Assembly (NCBI GenBank): GCA_003153155.1
Contig: PLWV01000012.1
Location: 1-64,000, forward strand
Direction: 5' to 3'
From: Gallionella sp.
Lineage (GTDB): Bacteria > Pseudomonadota > Gammaproteobacteria > Burkholderiales > Gallionellaceae
Length of the DNA: 64,000 nt
A program made the position numbers and the translations under genes. Positions 63,163 through 64,000 of the stretch are shown here, piece by piece. Every line of letters begins with the position of its first letter. The stretch's first letter is position 1. The notes beneath the pieces are model-generated. The model was not told the origin of the DNA and ran no database searches. It saw nothing but the letters and a program-made list of their open reading frames with translations.

Positions 63163-64000
63163 ATGGCATACCAAACTATCATTGAAGACGATATCGACAT
63201 CCTGGTTGCAGGTGCGGGCCTTGGTGGCACCGGTGCTGCATTTGAAGCAAGATATTGGGGCAAGGACAAAAAGATTGTTATTGCAGAAAAAGCAAACATC
63301 ATGCGTTCTGGTGCGGTAGCCCAGGGCCTGTACGCGATCAACTGCTACATGGGTACACGATTTGGCGAGAACAATCCCGAAGATCACGTACGCTATGCAC
63401 GTATCGACCTGATGGGTATGGTGCGTGAAGACCTCGCTTTTGATATGGCGCGTCACGTTGACTCCACTGTACATAACTTTGAAGAGTGGGGTCTTCCCAT
63501 CATGCGCGACCAGAAGAAGGGTTCATATTTGCGTGAGGGGCGTTGGCAGATCATGATTCATGGTGAATCTTATAAGCCTATCGTTGCTGAAGCGGCGAAG
63601 AAACAAGCAGACAAGGTATTCAACCGTGTCTGCTTAACCCATCTGCTCATGGATGATTCCAAAGAGAACCGCGTCGCGGGTGCTGTAGGCTTTAACGTTC
63701 GCACGGGTAACTACCACGTGTTCAAGTCCAAGACTGTGATCTGTGGTGCCGGTGGGGCTTCCAACATCTTCAAGCCGCGTTCCGTCGGTGAAGGTGCGGG
63801 TCGTGTCTGGTACGCACCGTGGTCGTCGGGATCTGCCTATGGTCTGATGATCGGAGCAGGCGCGAAAATGACACAAATGGAAAACCGTATCGTACTGGCT
63901 CGATTCAAGGATGGTTACGGTCCTGTCGGCGCCTACTTCCTGCATCTCAAGACCTATACCCAGAATGCCTATGGTGAAGAGTATGAGTCCAAGTGGTTCC
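63163..64000 (+). CDS. aprA: adenylylsulfate reductase alpha subunit, partial
   Basis: The first 279 codons of AprA; the gene runs past the window end. The amino end MAYQTIIEDDIDILVAGAGL GGTGAAFEARYWGK is the FAD-binding site. Also present are SGAVAQGLYAINCYMGTRFG, the substrate-region RHVDSTVHNFEEWG and VICGAGGASNIFKPRSVGEG. It oxidises sulfite with AMP to APS when run in the oxidative direction. The arrangement aprM-aprB-aprA is that of sulfur oxidisers. The full protein should be about 620-660 residues. Confidence 0.97.
   Translation, partial: MAYQTIIEDDIDILVAGAGLGGTGAAFEARYWGKDKKIVIAEKANIMRSGAVAQGLYAINCYMGTRFGENNPEDHVRYARIDLMGMVREDLAFDMARHVDSTVHNFEEWGLPIMRDQKKGSYLREGRWQIMIHGESYKPIVAEAAKKQADKVFNRVCLTHLLMDDSKENRVAGAVGFNVRTGNYHVFKSKTVICGAGGASNIFKPRSVGEGAGRVWYAPWSSGSAYGLMIGAGAKMTQMENRIVLARFKDGYGPVGAYFLHLKTYTQNAYGEEYESKWF

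Overview
The window looks like a chromosomal segment of a chemolithotrophic sulfur-oxidising betaproteobacterium. Three things point there: the order thrS-infC-rpmI-rplT-pheS-pheT-ihfA-merR, the type II secretion operon, and a full reverse-type dissimilatory sulfite reductase (rDsr) locus. A Gallionellaceae/Sulfuricellaceae relative such as Sideroxydans is my best guess, inferred from gene content rather than a database search. Nearly all genes are intact. There is no phage, no transposase and no CRISPR array.

Layout. 1-7.7 kb: translation block on the minus strand (merR, ihfA, pheT, pheS, rplT, rpmI, infC, thrS), with infC apparently starting at a rare ATA/ATT codon. 7.7-12.5 kb: a patchy accessory stretch with a tRNA-like remnant, an amino-terminal trmB fragment, a TraF-like outer-membrane protein, and a DUF2844/DUF3443 gene pair bracketed by 53-bp inverted repeats that appears to have cut a neighbouring gene. 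12.6-24.6 kb: type II secretion genes gspGHIJKLMNDEF and a short gspC on the plus strand, peppered with repetitive palindromic elements, two of which lie in frame inside gspL and gspD (a third is inside pheT). 25.4-31.3 kb: apbC, DUF971, small unknowns, an ankyrin protein, a monohaem cytochrome c and petABC (cytochrome bc1). 31.4-46.6 kb: one long minus-strand run, dsrABEFHCMKLJOPN, then a TrpD2-like gene, cysG and an unknown exported protein. 46.9-50.2 kb: a divergent plus-strand cluster with a 69-aa protein, an orphan Cas6/Cmx6-like protein, a cysteine-less DsrC paralogue, a two-domain TusA, an unknown helical protein and a TauD-like dioxygenase. 50.3-52.4 kb: a FadL-type porin, DsrE2 and TusA. 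52.6-64 kb: DUF599, SulP, soeCBA, then sat and aprMBA, with aprA cut by the window end.

How it works together. TusA/DsrE2 and DsrEFH pass persulfide sulfur to DsrC. DsrAB with DsrL oxidises it to sulfite; siroheme comes from CysG and its amidation probably involves DsrN. DsrMKJOP links DsrC to the membrane. Sulfite can then be oxidised either directly by SoeABC or through APS by AprMBA and Sat. SulP may move the sulfate or another anion, and the bc1 complex carries electrons.

Most interesting signals: (1) a palindrome of the form ACCC-N4/5-GGGT lies in the dsrA, tusA-dsrE2 and soe/sat promoter regions, a candidate operator for a sulfur regulon; (2) a Cas6-family RNA-binding protein without any CRISPR array is embedded among sulfur-carrier genes; (3) repetitive elements have contributed peptides to PheT, GspL and GspD; (4) hairpin repeats with compensatory stem changes recur.
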